Shown: positions 1 to 6,534, numbered from the stretch's first letter. The stretch: 11,455 nucleotides of DNA from JADFRG01 sp048054495 (GCA_048054495.1 JBGMQN010000098.1:1-11455); one strand, 5' to 3'. The notes: generated by a model from the letters alone, not told the origin. Program-made: numbers and translations.

Positions 1-165
1 GGGAGTTCGCCAATTAAGAAGATCGTCATGTTGGCTGGTTTCATACTGGCTGCAATCCTCTTTGTGCTAGCGTTGACTCTCGGTGACTTCCTGGCTCAGC
101 ATGACATCCAGCACGAGTATGTGAGCGAAGACATTCCAGGCTCGCTGGGCGTCCGCCTCTCGTGA
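1..165 (+). CDS. C-terminal end of a small membrane protein (5' truncated by window edge)
   Basis: Frame 1 is open from the first base to a TGA at 163-165 and gives 54 residues. After a short basic stretch (KK at residues 6-7) there is one hydrophobic segment at about residues 9-27 (VMLAGFILAAILFVLALTL), followed by a polar tail rich in Asp, His and Glu that ends GVRLS. This fits a single membrane helix near the C-terminus, or a complete small membrane protein if the ATG at 28-30 is the true start. The gene probably begins upstream of the window. I do not recognise the family, and the assignment rests on the open frame and the hydrophobic segment only. Confidence 0.45.
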   Translation, partial: GSSPIKKIVMLAGFILAAILFVLALTLGDFLAQHDIQHEYVSEDIPGSLGVRLS

Positions 166-415
166 TCGTAGTTTCGGATCTTGTTGATACTTTCACCAGG
201 AACTCGCCAACTCTGGGCTTGATCAGCTGGGTGCGCCACAATCAGATCGCCCTTCGGGCGAATGCGTTCCACGCCCGGATGCTGCCCCGCTACTTTCTCG
301 CCAGGCTCGGGCTCATGGACTGGCGAGAGTTTGGAGAGTGGAGGACGGTTAGCCGCGACAGCGCCTGCGGGGGCTTTTCTGTTCGTAGAGATATACTGGG
401 GCTCGCCCAGCAGAG
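166..415. other. Intergenic region, no supported gene
   Basis: No convincing coding sequence is seen here. A perfect 6-bp hairpin (TCGCCC/GGGCGA, loop TTC) lies at 247-261 without a T tract. An imperfect hairpin at 360-375 with one G-G mismatch is followed by TTTTCTG and could be a weak terminator for the gene ending at 165, but it lies almost 200 bases downstream of it. A frame open at 162-419 starts with a GTG inside the stop region of the previous gene and its product has no recognisable domain. Confidence 0.4.
392..397 (+). promoter_or_regulatory. Possible -10 box upstream of the P-loop kinase gene
   Basis: TATACT matches the sigma-70 -10 consensus at five of six positions and lies 18 bases before the ATG at 416. 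Transcription would start about 12 bases before the ATG, giving a very short leader, which fits the lack of a good Shine-Dalgarno sequence. No recognisable -35 hexamer is present at the expected distance, so this is a weak call. Confidence 0.28.
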
Positions 416-964
416 ATGACGAAACTGCGCGTGTTAGTGGTGGGGACCAGCTGCTCGGGGAAAACAACCTTTGCCCGGACGGTTTCGGAGACCTGCGGCA
501 TTCGCCATATTGAGCTAGATGCTCTCTCTTGGGGACCTAATTGGACTGAGACACCGAAGGCGGAACTCCGTGAGCGGGTCAAGCGTGAGGTCGCACGGGG
601 GGAGTGGGTCCTGGACGGCAACTATAGTTACACGCAGGAAGTCACATGGCACAGGGCCACACATCTCGTCTGGCTCAATCTGCCTTTCCTGGTTGTTTTG
701 TGGCGGTCCATTAAGCGAACGTTCGGGCGAATGATTAGTGGGGAGGAGATGTGGGCCGGAAATCGCGAATCGTTCCGTATAGCTTTCAGTCGGAATTCCA
801 TCATCTGGTGGGTCATCACGTCCTTCAGGCGACGGCGGAGGCGGTACCGAAAGGTCATCGATGAGAATCAGTTTCCCCATCTCAAGATCTATGAGATCAA
901 AGGCTCGTCTGAAATAGAATCAGTGGTCCTGGACCTGTCCGAACATATCCGTTCACCAAACTAG
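416..964 (+). CDS. FlaR/adenylate kinase-like P-loop nucleotide kinase
   Basis: The 182-residue protein starts with a beta strand (RVLVV) and a Walker A loop GTSCSGKT at residues 10-17. It continues with IELDALSW (32-39), GEWVLDGNY (62-70) and a Walker B-like strand THLVWLNLP (82-90). This order is typical of small P-loop proteins often annotated as adenylate kinase or 'DNA topology modulation protein FlaR'; these resemble nucleoside or shikimate kinases, and their substrate is generally unproven. Arg/Lys residues at 97-105 and 117-126 could form the lid that holds the phosphates. A run of six Arg at 138-143 is unusually basic. The ATG at 416 puts the P-loop at the usual distance from the N-terminus, but no strong ribosome binding site precedes it. 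The stop codon lies inside the ribosome binding site of the next gene, so the two are probably co-transcribed. Family placement is fairly sure; the reaction is not known. Confidence 0.8.
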   Translation: MTKLRVLVVGTSCSGKTTFARTVSETCGIRHIELDALSWGPNWTETPKAELRERVKREVARGEWVLDGNYSYTQEVTWHRATHLVWLNLPFLVVLWRSIKRTFGRMISGEEMWAGNRESFRIAFSRNSIIWWVITSFRRRRRRYRKVIDENQFPHLKIYEIKGSSEIESVVLDLSEHIRSPN

Positions 965-975
965 GAGTGCAACCC

Positions 976-1215
976 ATGATTGAACTGCGAGAAAAAGGTA
1001 GCGATACACCCCTGGGCGAGATCAGCGAAGACCAGCTTCAATTCCTGATCGATCAGCTCGAAGAAGAGGACCTCCAAGATCGCGACTATGCGATCACGCC
1101 CATGCTGCTTCAAGCCTTCGAGCTAGAAGGGGCGGACCCGGAGCTGGTGGCATTGCTCACCGCGGCATTGGGAGGCCGAGAGGCAATCGAGATCGTCTGG
1201 ACGCGTGAGACTTGA
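976..1215 (+). CDS. Small acidic conserved protein, function unknown
   Basis: The product has 79 residues. It starts with a predicted strand (MIELREKG), then a conserved-looking core EDQLQFLIDQLEEED (residues 20-34), an alanine- and leucine-rich helix EGADPELVALLTAAL (52-66), and ends EIVWTRET. Proteins of this size and pattern occur in Chloroflexota and other environmental phyla. From memory, some are annotated 'galactosyldiacylglycerol synthase', which is not credible for a 79-residue protein with no glycosyltransferase motif. I chose the ATG at 976 because AGGAG at 963-967 stands eight bases before it; the in-frame GTG at 967 would overlap that site. The Shine-Dalgarno sequence overlaps the TAG stop of the kinase gene (962-964), which indicates coupled expression. 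Its role cannot be told from sequence. Confidence 0.75.
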   Translation: MIELREKGSDTPLGEISEDQLQFLIDQLEEEDLQDRDYAITPMLLQAFELEGADPELVALLTAALGGREAIEIVWTRET

Positions 1216-1256
1216 TTCACACAGCGGAGCGATTGGGAATCCGCCCAAGATCCTAG

Positions 1257-1285
1257 TTGCATTGCCGCTCACCGCGGCGTAGATT
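1257..1285 (+). promoter_or_regulatory. Possible promoter for a leaderless transcript of the SH3/FN3 protein gene
   Basis: TTGCAT (1257-1262) and TAGATT (1280-1285) are separated by 17 bases and match the sigma-70 hexamers at three and four positions. The -10 ends six bases before the ATG at 1292, so transcription would start at or next to the start codon. That would explain why no ribosome binding site is visible. A hairpin GCCGC/GCGGC (1264-1278) lies in the spacer. The match is modest and could be chance. Confidence 0.25.
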
Positions 1286-1291
1286 CGTGTC

Positions 1292-2158
1292 ATGCCCCGC
1301 TGGCTCATAGCACTATTGATGATCGGCTTGTTTCTCCTGGGAGGCGTGTTTGGTTTCCTGCTTGGGGGAGATGCCCTGGCGGCGCCCGAACCTACGCCAA
1401 CTCATACTGCGATCCCATCAGAAACCCCGACCGCAACTCACACCGACACACCGACGAGCACACCCACTCCCACTCCATCCAACACGCCGACTCACACAGC
1501 AACCGCCACTATCACGAACACACCAACTCCTATTTACACACCTTCGATCACTCCTACGCCCTCTCAGACGCCCACTCCCAGCCTGACGCCCACTTTCGCA
1601 CCCATTGCGGCGAAGGTTCTGGTCCAGTCCAACTGTCGCTATGGACCCGGCGCGGCTTACCTGTACGAATGGGGCTTGTATCCCGATGTGCGGGTCGATA
1701 TCGTGGGCCGCAATGATCTGGGAACATGGGCTTACGTGGAGCCGTGGACCTACTTCGATCGGTGTTGGGTGAAGTCCGAATTCCTTGAAATCCGGGGCGA
1801 TCTTCGGGATGCCCCACCGTACTACTCGCGTCTGCCGTTTGGTGAACTTTACAACCCACCCACCAACGTTCGGGCCAGCCGAGTCAGCGAAGACGAGGTC
1901 ACGATCGCTTGGGACGCCGTCTGGATGACCACGGACGACGACCGCGGTTACCTGATCGAGGCCTGGCTATGCCGGGACGGGCAGTTGATCTTCACGCCAC
2001 TCCGCACGACGCAATGGGAGGAGACCACGATCATCGTTCAAGACGAGGCGGGTTGCCTGGAGCCCTCAGGCGGTCGTTTGTATACCGCCGAAAAGCATGG
2101 CTACACTCAGTGGGTTCTCATCCCCTGGCCGGCTCACGACCCGACCCCAACTCCGTAA
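1292..2158 (+). CDS. Membrane-anchored or secreted protein with Thr/Pro linker, SH3-like and FN3-like domains
   Basis: The 288-residue protein begins MPRW followed by a hydrophobic segment (residues 5-31, ending GGDALAA), which acts as a signal anchor or a cleavable signal peptide. Residues 32-104 are a low-complexity Thr/Pro linker of the kind common on Chloroflexota surface proteins. Residues about 107-168 (KVLVQSNCRYGPG...CWVKSEFLEI) have the bacterial SH3-like pattern, with the 'N-R-GPG' turn and closing 'WV' strand; the Cys pair at 115 and 158 may form a disulfide. Residues about 188-280 (PTNVRASRVSEDEVTIAWD...) resemble a fibronectin type III fold, with Cys at 227 and 255. The tail repeats TPTP. 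It probably acts outside the membrane in binding wall or surface ligands; no catalytic motif is seen. The ATG at 1292 is the only start that gives the signal sequence at the very N-terminus. The gene stands alone between intergenic gaps of 76 and 235 bases. Confidence 0.8.
   Translation: MPRWLIALLMIGLFLLGGVFGFLLGGDALAAPEPTPTHTAIPSETPTATHTDTPTSTPTPTPSNTPTHTATATITNTPTPIYTPSITPTPSQTPTPSLTPTFAPIAAKVLVQSNCRYGPGAAYLYEWGLYPDVRVDIVGRNDLGTWAYVEPWTYFDRCWVKSEFLEIRGDLRDAPPYYSRLPFGELYNPPTNVRASRVSEDEVTIAWDAVWMTTDDDRGYLIEAWLCRDGQLIFTPLRTTQWEETTIIVQDEAGCLEPSGGRLYTAEKHGYTQWVLIPWPAHDPTPTP
1388..1603 (+). repeat. Low-complexity Thr/Pro-coding tract
   Basis: This stretch is built of degenerate repeats of ACxCC(N) triplets (ACACCGAC, CCCACTCC, ACGCCGACTC) that encode a Thr/Pro/Ser linker of about 72 residues. 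The repeats are imperfect at DNA level, suggesting selection for composition rather than a recent tandem expansion. It also creates spurious open frames in the other reading frames. Confidence 0.85.
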
Positions 2159-2393
2159 TTCGTTACACTCCCAACATTGCGACGAAATCGAATCCGGTCG
2201 GTGCTCCGACGGCGGCATTCTCGTGTCACACGGCGCGCGGATCGCGCTTGGTGGCGAATAGATACGCCGACCAGAAGATATCTGCCATCGGCTCACATCT
2301 ACCATGACTCGTCATTGATCTGCCTGCGAGCGTCAAGACTGGCTTATCATGCAGGAGCTGGTCGGATTTGGATCCGCGGTTCGTGGAGGCCCT
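2159..2393. other. Intergenic region before the acetyltransferase gene
   Basis: No gene is supported. A 5-bp hairpin GTCGG/CCGAC with loop TGCT lies at 2197-2210, about 40 bases after the upstream stop codon, but it has no T tract, so it is at best a transcript-end structure. TATCAT at 2345-2350 resembles a -10 box but has no -35 partner at a usable distance. Confidence 0.4.
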
Positions 2394-3103
2394 ATGGAGT
2401 TCCATCCAGTCACTGAAGATCGCTGGGACGACTTCGAGAAGCTCTTCGGCCCAAGCGGGGCCTACAGCGGATGCTGGTGCATGTGGTGGCGAATCACGCG
2501 CTCTGAATTCGATCGCAATGGAAATAAGGGCAATCGCAAGTCGATGAAAGGGCTTGTCGAGTCCGGTGTCGTCCCGGGAATCCTTGGTTACGAAGGCGGC
2601 GAGCCGCTCGGATGGTGTTCGGTGGCGCCGCGCGAGGATTTCGGCTCTTTAAACCGGTCGCGTGTACTCAAGCCGGTGGATGATAAGCCCGTCTGGTCGA
2701 TCGTCTGTTTCTTCATTCACAAAGATCATCGCGACGAGCGGATCGGCACGAAGATGCTCGAGGGCGCCGTTNNNNNNNNNNNNNNNNNNNNNNNNNNNNN
2801 NNNNNNNNNNNNNNNNNNNNNNNNNNNNNNNNNNNNNNNNNNNNNNNNNNNNNNNNNNNNNNNNNNNNNNNTCACAAAGATCATCGCGACGAGCGGATCG
2901 GCACGAAGATGCTCGAGGGCGCCGTTCAGTATGCAAGGGACCACGGCGCCGAGATCGTGGAGGCATACCCCACCAAGCCGCGCGGGAAGCGGTTAGATCC
3001 CGTGTCAAGTTTCATGGGGATTCCCAAGGTGTTTGAACGTGCCGGCTTTGAGAAAGTAGCGGATCCTTCGGAGGCGAAGGCCATCATGCGCTACTATGTC
3101 TAG
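2394..3103 (+). CDS. GNAT-family N-acetyltransferase, interrupted by assembly gap
   Basis: As written, the gene is broken by 100 N at 2772-2871 and the halves are out of frame. The 55 bases before the gap (2717-2771) are repeated exactly after it (2872-2926). Merging the two copies joins 126 codons from 2394 to 58 codons plus stop from 2927 and gives a continuous 184-residue protein. It has the GNAT layout: an N-terminal strand and helix (FHPVTEDRWDDFEKLFG), a Cys/Trp-rich CWCMWW (residues 27-32), strands around GYEGGEPLGWCSVAPR (65-80), and acetyl-CoA motif A as SIVCFFIHKDHRDERIGTKML (102-122), then AEIVEAYP and VFERAGFEKV near the end. The loop RDERIG lacks the first Gly of the classical RGxGxG. 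ATG 2394 is preferred over an upstream ATG at 2349 because GGAGG lies at 2385-2389 and family members start close to this strand. The substrate is unknown. The enzyme class is sure; the merged frame is very likely. Confidence 0.85.
2717..2771. repeat. 55-bp direct repeat, left copy (assembly overlap)
   Basis: These 55 bases are identical to 2872-2926 and end exactly at the first N. The identity, the position at both edges of the gap and the length of 55 (a common assembler k-mer size) point to an unmerged contig overlap and not to a biological duplication. Confidence 0.9.
2772..2871. other. Scaffold gap of 100 N
   Basis: The run is exactly 100 bases, the conventional placeholder for a gap of unknown size. 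Because the flanks overlap by 55 bases, the true gap is probably negative: the whole span 2772-2926 (100 N plus the second copy) should be removed. Confidence 0.97.
2872..2926. repeat. 55-bp direct repeat, right copy (assembly overlap)
   Basis: Second copy of the sequence at 2717-2771, starting at the base after the last N. It encodes the acetyl-CoA-binding part of the acetyltransferase a second time, which no real GNAT enzyme would have. Confidence 0.9.
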
Positions 3104-3134
3104 CGCTGACCTTGCGCATAGCCAAATAATCTGC

Positions 3135-3177
3135 GTAGCGTCGTGGATAACTCCATAAGCGCTACATGCTTTCTTTT
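3135..3177 (+). terminator. Possible intrinsic terminator after the acetyltransferase gene
   Basis: A nested hairpin has outer arms GTAGCG (3135-3140) and CGCTAC (3160-3165) and inner arms TGGA (3144-3147) and TCCA (3152-3155), separated by a small internal loop. It is followed by ATGCTTTCTTTT. It lies between two converging genes and would end transcription from the + strand. The internal loop and the interrupted T tract make it a weak example. Confidence 0.35.
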
Positions 3178-3203
3178 GTATCGAGTGAGGATTCAGGGCC
3201 GAG

Positions 3204-3755
3204 CTAGTTTCTGCTCCGGGGTCGCCCGTATAGAAACCAATACGGCTCCGAGGGGAAGGCAGATTCGGGAACTTGCTCCCAAACGAAAGCGCCTGGCTGG
3301 AAGCCTTCCCTGAACCGGCCGTCTATGGCATCGAGCGAGGCTGTCAGGGTCTTAATCTCGGGCTGGTTACCTGCAGCATCCAACAGGTCGACCGCCATAG
3401 CCCGGTTGCGAACTTCCTGAGGGTATGAACTACCGAGCCCGGGCCGCCCCTGCAGGTCGTCAAGATATCCCCTCCACAGATTCAGCCGGGAGCGCAGCTC
3501 GGCGGTCGCCTTCCGCTCCCACGCTACACGCCACCTGTCGCGCACGGCAGCCAGCTTGCTTTCTGCGACTTGCAGGCGTGCCTGATCATGGGTCCTCAGT
3601 GTGGGCTCCAGCCACCTGATATTCAGCGAAATCAATCCAAGCGAGAGGCTCGAGCGCCTGCTCCGAGCCCAGATGACGTCTTTAGAAAGCAGGTAGCTCT
3701 CGATTTCCTCTGCGGCATCCTCGAGTGACTTCAGGCTGGATTCAGCGTCCCACAT
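3204..3755 (-). CDS. Conserved-looking helical protein of unknown function, paired with a receiver protein
   Basis: The 183-residue product has no signal peptide or membrane segment and looks mainly helical. It is rich in Arg, Glu and Leu, with an N-terminal segment SLKSLEDAAEEIESYLLS (residues 7-24), a central basic helix with repeated Trp/Arg (VRDRWRVAWERKATAELRSRLNLWRGYLDDL, written in parts: VRDRWRVAWERK and ELRSRLNLWRGYL), and an aromatic C-terminus EPYWFLYGR. No catalytic motif is visible. Similar proteins are, as I recall, found in Anaerolineae genomes as uncharacterised proteins. It starts nine bases after the stop of the receiver gene, on the same strand, so the two are probably co-transcribed and may work together. 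No clear ribosome binding site precedes the ATG (3753-3755), which suggests coupled translation. It could be the output or partner of the receiver; this is inference from position alone. Confidence 0.7.
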   Translation of the reverse strand: MWDAESSLKSLEDAAEEIESYLLSKDVIWARSRRSSLSLGLISLNIRWLEPTLRTHDQARLQVAESKLAAVRDRWRVAWERKATAELRSRLNLWRGYLDDLQGRPGLGSSYPQEVRNRAMAVDLLDAAGNQPEIKTLTASLDAIDGRFREGFQPGAFVWEQVPESAFPSEPYWFLYGRPRSRN

Positions 3756-3764
3756 TGAAAACGC

Positions 3765-4133
3765 TCAGTCGGTGTGCTTCTTGATCGTGTCTAGGAGGGA
3801 GCCGCGCGTAACCGGCTTGGCCAGGAAGTCGTCGGCACCCAGGTCAAACCCTTCTTGTCGATCTTCGGGCATGGCCTTGGCGGTAAGAAACACAACCGGG
3901 GGATGGTTGTCCATCTCTTCCTTGAGCGCACGCAGCACATCAAACCCAGACATGTCCGGCATCATGATGTCCAACAGGACGATATCGAAGCTGTCGTTGC
4001 GGAGCATCTCCAGGCATTCAGCCCCACTTCCGGCGAGATGGATCTCATAGCCTGCGGTCCGTAGAGTGAGATCGATGAGGTCCAGAGTGTCGCGCTCGTC
4101 ATCGACAACCAGGACGCGTAGGGGATCAGTCAT
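3765..4133 (-). CDS. Stand-alone response-regulator receiver domain protein (CheY-like)
   Basis: The 122-residue product is a single receiver domain with no output domain. The expected residues are all present: acidic pair Asp11-Asp12 for Mg2+, phospho-acceptor Asp55 in VLLDIMMPDMSG, switch Thr84 in VFLTAK, and Lys106 in FLAKPV. The 'GADDFLAKPV' ending is typical of receivers used in phosphorelays or with hybrid kinases. No histidine kinase gene is in the window, so its kinase is elsewhere. It would signal by binding a partner protein, for which the helical protein encoded just downstream is the obvious candidate. The ATG at 4131-4133 gives the usual distance to the DD pair; no strong Shine-Dalgarno sequence is seen. 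It is separated from the upstream E2 gene by 206 bases that contain a strong terminator, so it must have its own promoter, though I could not identify a convincing one in 4134-4283. Confidence 0.95.
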   Translation of the reverse strand: MTDPLRVLVVDDERDTLDLIDLTLRTAGYEIHLAGSGAECLEMLRNDSFDIVLLDIMMPDMSGFDVLRALKEEMDNHPPVVFLTAKAMPEDRQEGFDLGADDFLAKPVTRGSLLDTIKKHTD

Positions 4134-4283
4134 GAGATGGGTTGGAACCGAGCATCATGCACGGATAGTTCATACAGAATCTCGCACGGGCCAATCTACC
4201 TACCTTAATACTTGCATTCCTCAGAGGCGCGGAATTTTACACTCGGGAAGGCTGAACCGCAAAGCCAGCCTCCGCTCTCCGGC

Positions 4284-4310
4284 AAAAAGAAAAGCGCCCT
4301 GCCGAGGCGC
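4284..4310 (-). terminator. Intrinsic terminator of the dehydrogenase operon
   Basis: Read on the - strand this is GCGCC, loop TCGGCAG, GGCGC, followed directly by TTTTCTTTTT. A GC-only 5-bp stem with a near-perfect T tract, 29 bases after the E2 stop codon, is a classical rho-independent terminator. It separates the dehydrogenase genes from the receiver gene. Confidence 0.9.
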
Positions 4311-4339
4311 CATCACGCATGATCCTGATCCCTGCTCGG

Positions 4340-5563
4340 CTAGACCAAGGTATGGACCGGATTCTCAATGTACTGGCGGAAGACCTGCAGCCAGCGCGCG
4401 ACCTCTGCACCGTCAGTCACTCGGTGGTCTGCGGACAAGGTGACCTGCAGCCGCTTGCCGGGAACGATCTGCCCGTTCACTACAACAGCCTCGTCCCGAA
4501 CGCTCCCCACCGCCAGGATGGCGGCCTCCGGAGGGTTGATGATTGCGATGAAATGATCCACCTGGAACATGCCCAGGTTTGAAATAGTGAAAGTCGATCC
4601 CTCAATATCCCCCGGGCGAACCTTTCCATCCCGCGCACGAGCTACCAGATCACGGAGCTCAGAGGAGAGCTGGCGAATGGGCTTACTGTCTACGTCCTTG
4701 GCAACCACCGTCATCAAACCGTCATCGAGGGCCACCGCCACGCCGACATGGATATGGCCATGCCTTACGATCTCGCCACCGTCAAGAGAAGCGTTGAGAT
4801 TCGGGAATTCTCGGAGCGCCATCGCAGAGGCCTTGACTAAGAAATCATTCACCGAGAATTTGCCATCCTCCGGCATTCGAGAGTTCAGCTGCCTGCGCAG
4901 ATCCATCATTGGGGCCGCGTCCAAATCGGATGTCACATAGAAGTGGGGCAGCTGTTGTTTGGCAGCCGTCATGCGCCGCCCGATCGTTTCCCGCAGCCTG
5001 GAGAGCGGAACACGGACCGTTTCGGCTGGCGCAGCCGCGGGTTGGAAAGGTGTGATCGCGGGAGCCGCAGCCGGAAGGGCGGCCTCCACGTCCCGCTTTA
5101 CGATTCGGCCCTGCGGGCCGCTCCCAGAAAGGCTGCCAAGCTCGATCCCTCTCTCGTCCGCCAGGCGACGTGCGACAGGCGATGCTCTCACGCCCGCGGG
5201 CAATCGACCATCACCATTCGAAGCAGGCTCAGCAACCGCGATCGGGCTGGGAGTCGCTGCTTCAGCTAATGCAGTACCTTCGGCTTCCTTCTCCACCTCA
5301 ACCGTTTCAATATTAAACTCCTCACCCTGCTCGCCAATCACAGTGATCGGAGCACCGATAGGCACGCTGGTATTCTCGGTCACCAAGTGTTTCAGCACCA
5401 CGCCGCCGGCCTCGGCCTCGACTTCCACGGTAGCTTTGTCGGTCTCAATCTCAGCGAGGACTTCGCCCTTTTCGACCGCTTCGCCTTCCGCCTTGACCCA
5501 ACGCACGAGCAGGCCCTCCGCCATGTCGAATCCTAGCTTGGGCATGCTGACTACCGTAGCCAC
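4340..5563 (-). CDS. pdhC: Dihydrolipoamide acyltransferase, E2 of a 2-oxoacid (probably pyruvate) dehydrogenase complex
   Basis: E2 takes the acyl group from E1 onto a lipoyl arm, passes it to coenzyme A and forms the core of the complex. The 407-residue protein has one lipoyl domain (residues about 2-78) with lipoyl-lysine Lys43 in ETDKATVE, a Pro/Ala-rich linker, a peripheral subunit-binding domain (about 125-162: RASPVARRLADERGI...GRIVKRDV), a second Ala/Pro linker, and the catalytic domain (about 183-407). The active-site motif HRVTDG holds His380 and Asp384. The strand ISNLGMF (327-333) and NPPEAAIL are typical. The start is a GTG whose first base is the last base of the E1-beta TAG stop; AGAGGTG just upstream serves as ribosome binding site. 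An alternative ATG six codons later would cut the first lipoyl strand. Acetoin or branched-chain substrates cannot be fully excluded. Confidence 0.95.
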   Translation of the reverse strand: MATVVSMPKLGFDMAEGLLVRWVKAEGEAVEKGEVLAEIETDKATVEVEAEAGGVVLKHLVTENTSVPIGAPITVIGEQGEEFNIETVEVEKEAEGTALAEAATPSPIAVAEPASNGDGRLPAGVRASPVARRLADERGIELGSLSGSGPQGRIVKRDVEAALPAAAPAITPFQPAAAPAETVRVPLSRLRETIGRRMTAAKQQLPHFYVTSDLDAAPMMDLRRQLNSRMPEDGKFSVNDFLVKASAMALREFPNLNASLDGGEIVRHGHIHVGVAVALDDGLMTVVAKDVDSKPIRQLSSELRDLVARARDGKVRPGDIEGSTFTISNLGMFQVDHFIAIINPPEAAILAVGSVRDEAVVVNGQIVPGKRLQVTLSADHRVTDGAEVARWLQVFRQYIENPVHTLV

Positions 5564-6534
5564 TAGAGCACCTCTCGAACAGCCTTCACGATGTCTCCAA
5601 CTTGAGGCAGCGCCATCTGCTCCAACTCACGATTGTAAGGAAGGGGAACCTCGACCTGCGCCACGCGTTTCACCGGGGCATCGAAATAGTCGAAAGCCTG
5701 CTCATAAAGCCGGCTGGCGACTTCGGCCCCCACACCAAAGGAGCGCCATCCTTCTTCGACGATAACCGCGCGGTTCGTGCGCTTCACAGACTCGATAGCA
5801 GGTCCCAAGTCCAATGGACGAAGACAGCGAAGGTCGATGATCTGCGCCTCGATGCCGTCTGCAGCAAGCTGGTCCGCGGCCTGAAGCGAAAGCTGGAGAC
5901 CCTTGGAGTAGGTAACGATTGTGACATCTGTACCTTCGCGCTGCACCTTGGAGACCCCGATCGGCTCCACATAGTCGCCTTCCGGTACCTCACCCTTGGT
6001 TTGGTACATCGTCGCGTGCTCAATAAACATCACGGGATCTTCCGTCCGAATGGCGGCCTTGAGCAGTCCCTTTGCGTCGTAGGGGGTAGCGGGAGCGATG
6101 ACCTTCATGCCCGGAAAGTGTGCAAACACCGCATCCGGGGTCTGAGAGTGGGTGGAGCCGAGCTGGCGCCCACCGCCGCCTACCGCGCGGATGACGATCG
6201 GGACGGTAAATTGCCCGCCGAACATGGCTCGCAACTTGGCTGAGCCGTTCACAATCTGGTCCATGGCCAGGAATGCGAAGTTAATAGTCATCAGTTCCGC
6301 CACCGGCCTCAGCCCGGCCATCGCAGCCCCATTGGCCGCGCCAACGATTACGCCCTCGGCAATGGGTGTGTCCCGTACACGCTCGGCTCCGAAGTGATCG
6401 TAAAAGCCGCGGGTGACGGCATAGGTGCCGCCCCACAATCCAACTTCCTCACCCATGACAAAGACGCGCTCGTCGCGCTCCATCTCTTCCCAGAGGGCTT
6501 GCGAGATCGCCTCCCGCATCGTTATTTCGGCCAT
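5563..6534 (-). CDS. pdhB: Pyruvate dehydrogenase-type E1 beta subunit
   Basis: E1-beta pairs with E1-alpha in the thiamine-diphosphate-dependent decarboxylation of the 2-oxo acid and reductive acylation of the E2 lipoyl group. The 323-residue protein is of normal length. Visible hallmarks are MGEEVG (27-32), RDTPIAEG with the cofactor-activating Glu60, the Gly-rich loop GGGGRQLGSTHSQ (119-131) with His129, HFPGMKVIAPATPYDAKGLL (139-158), and a C-terminal transketolase-like domain with LRCLRPLD and VEEGW. The ATG abuts the TAA of E1-alpha without a spacer, and GGAAG five bases before it lies inside the E1-alpha gene. The end overlaps the E2 start by one base. Such packing suggests equal, coupled synthesis of the subunits. 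Confidence 0.96.
   Translation of the reverse strand: MAEITMREAISQALWEEMERDERVFVMGEEVGLWGGTYAVTRGFYDHFGAERVRDTPIAEGVIVGAANGAAMAGLRPVAELMTINFAFLAMDQIVNGSAKLRAMFGGQFTVPIVIRAVGGGGRQLGSTHSQTPDAVFAHFPGMKVIAPATPYDAKGLLKAAIRTEDPVMFIEHATMYQTKGEVPEGDYVEPIGVSKVQREGTDVTIVTYSKGLQLSLQAADQLAADGIEAQIIDLRCLRPLDLGPAIESVKRTNRAVIVEEGWRSFGVGAEVASRLYEQAFDYFDAPVKRVAQVEVPLPYNRELEQMALPQVGDIVKAVREVL

Noticed and set aside
162..419. An 85-codon frame between the first two genes
   Set aside because: It starts with a GTG inside the preceding stop region, has no ribosome binding site and encodes no recognisable domain; intergenic sequence is the simpler reading.
2315..2350. TTGATC and TATCAT as a promoter for the acetyltransferase gene
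   Set aside because: The spacer is 24 bases, too long for a sigma-70 promoter, and neither box is strong in context.
2717..2926. A 55-bp direct repeat that could be read as a duplication or attachment site
   Set aside because: Both copies end or begin exactly at a 100-N placeholder, and merging them restores a normal GNAT enzyme, so it is an assembly overlap.
4134..4283. A promoter for the receiver gene, with TATGAA- or TATTAA-like boxes on the - strand
   Set aside because: No -35 partner is found at 16-18 bases, so I cannot name the site, although a promoter must exist downstream of the terminator.
4959..5765. A 268-codon open frame on the + strand
   Set aside because: It is antisense to E2 and E1-beta; its Ser/Ala/Arg-rich product reflects the Pro/Ala linkers of E2 read backwards.
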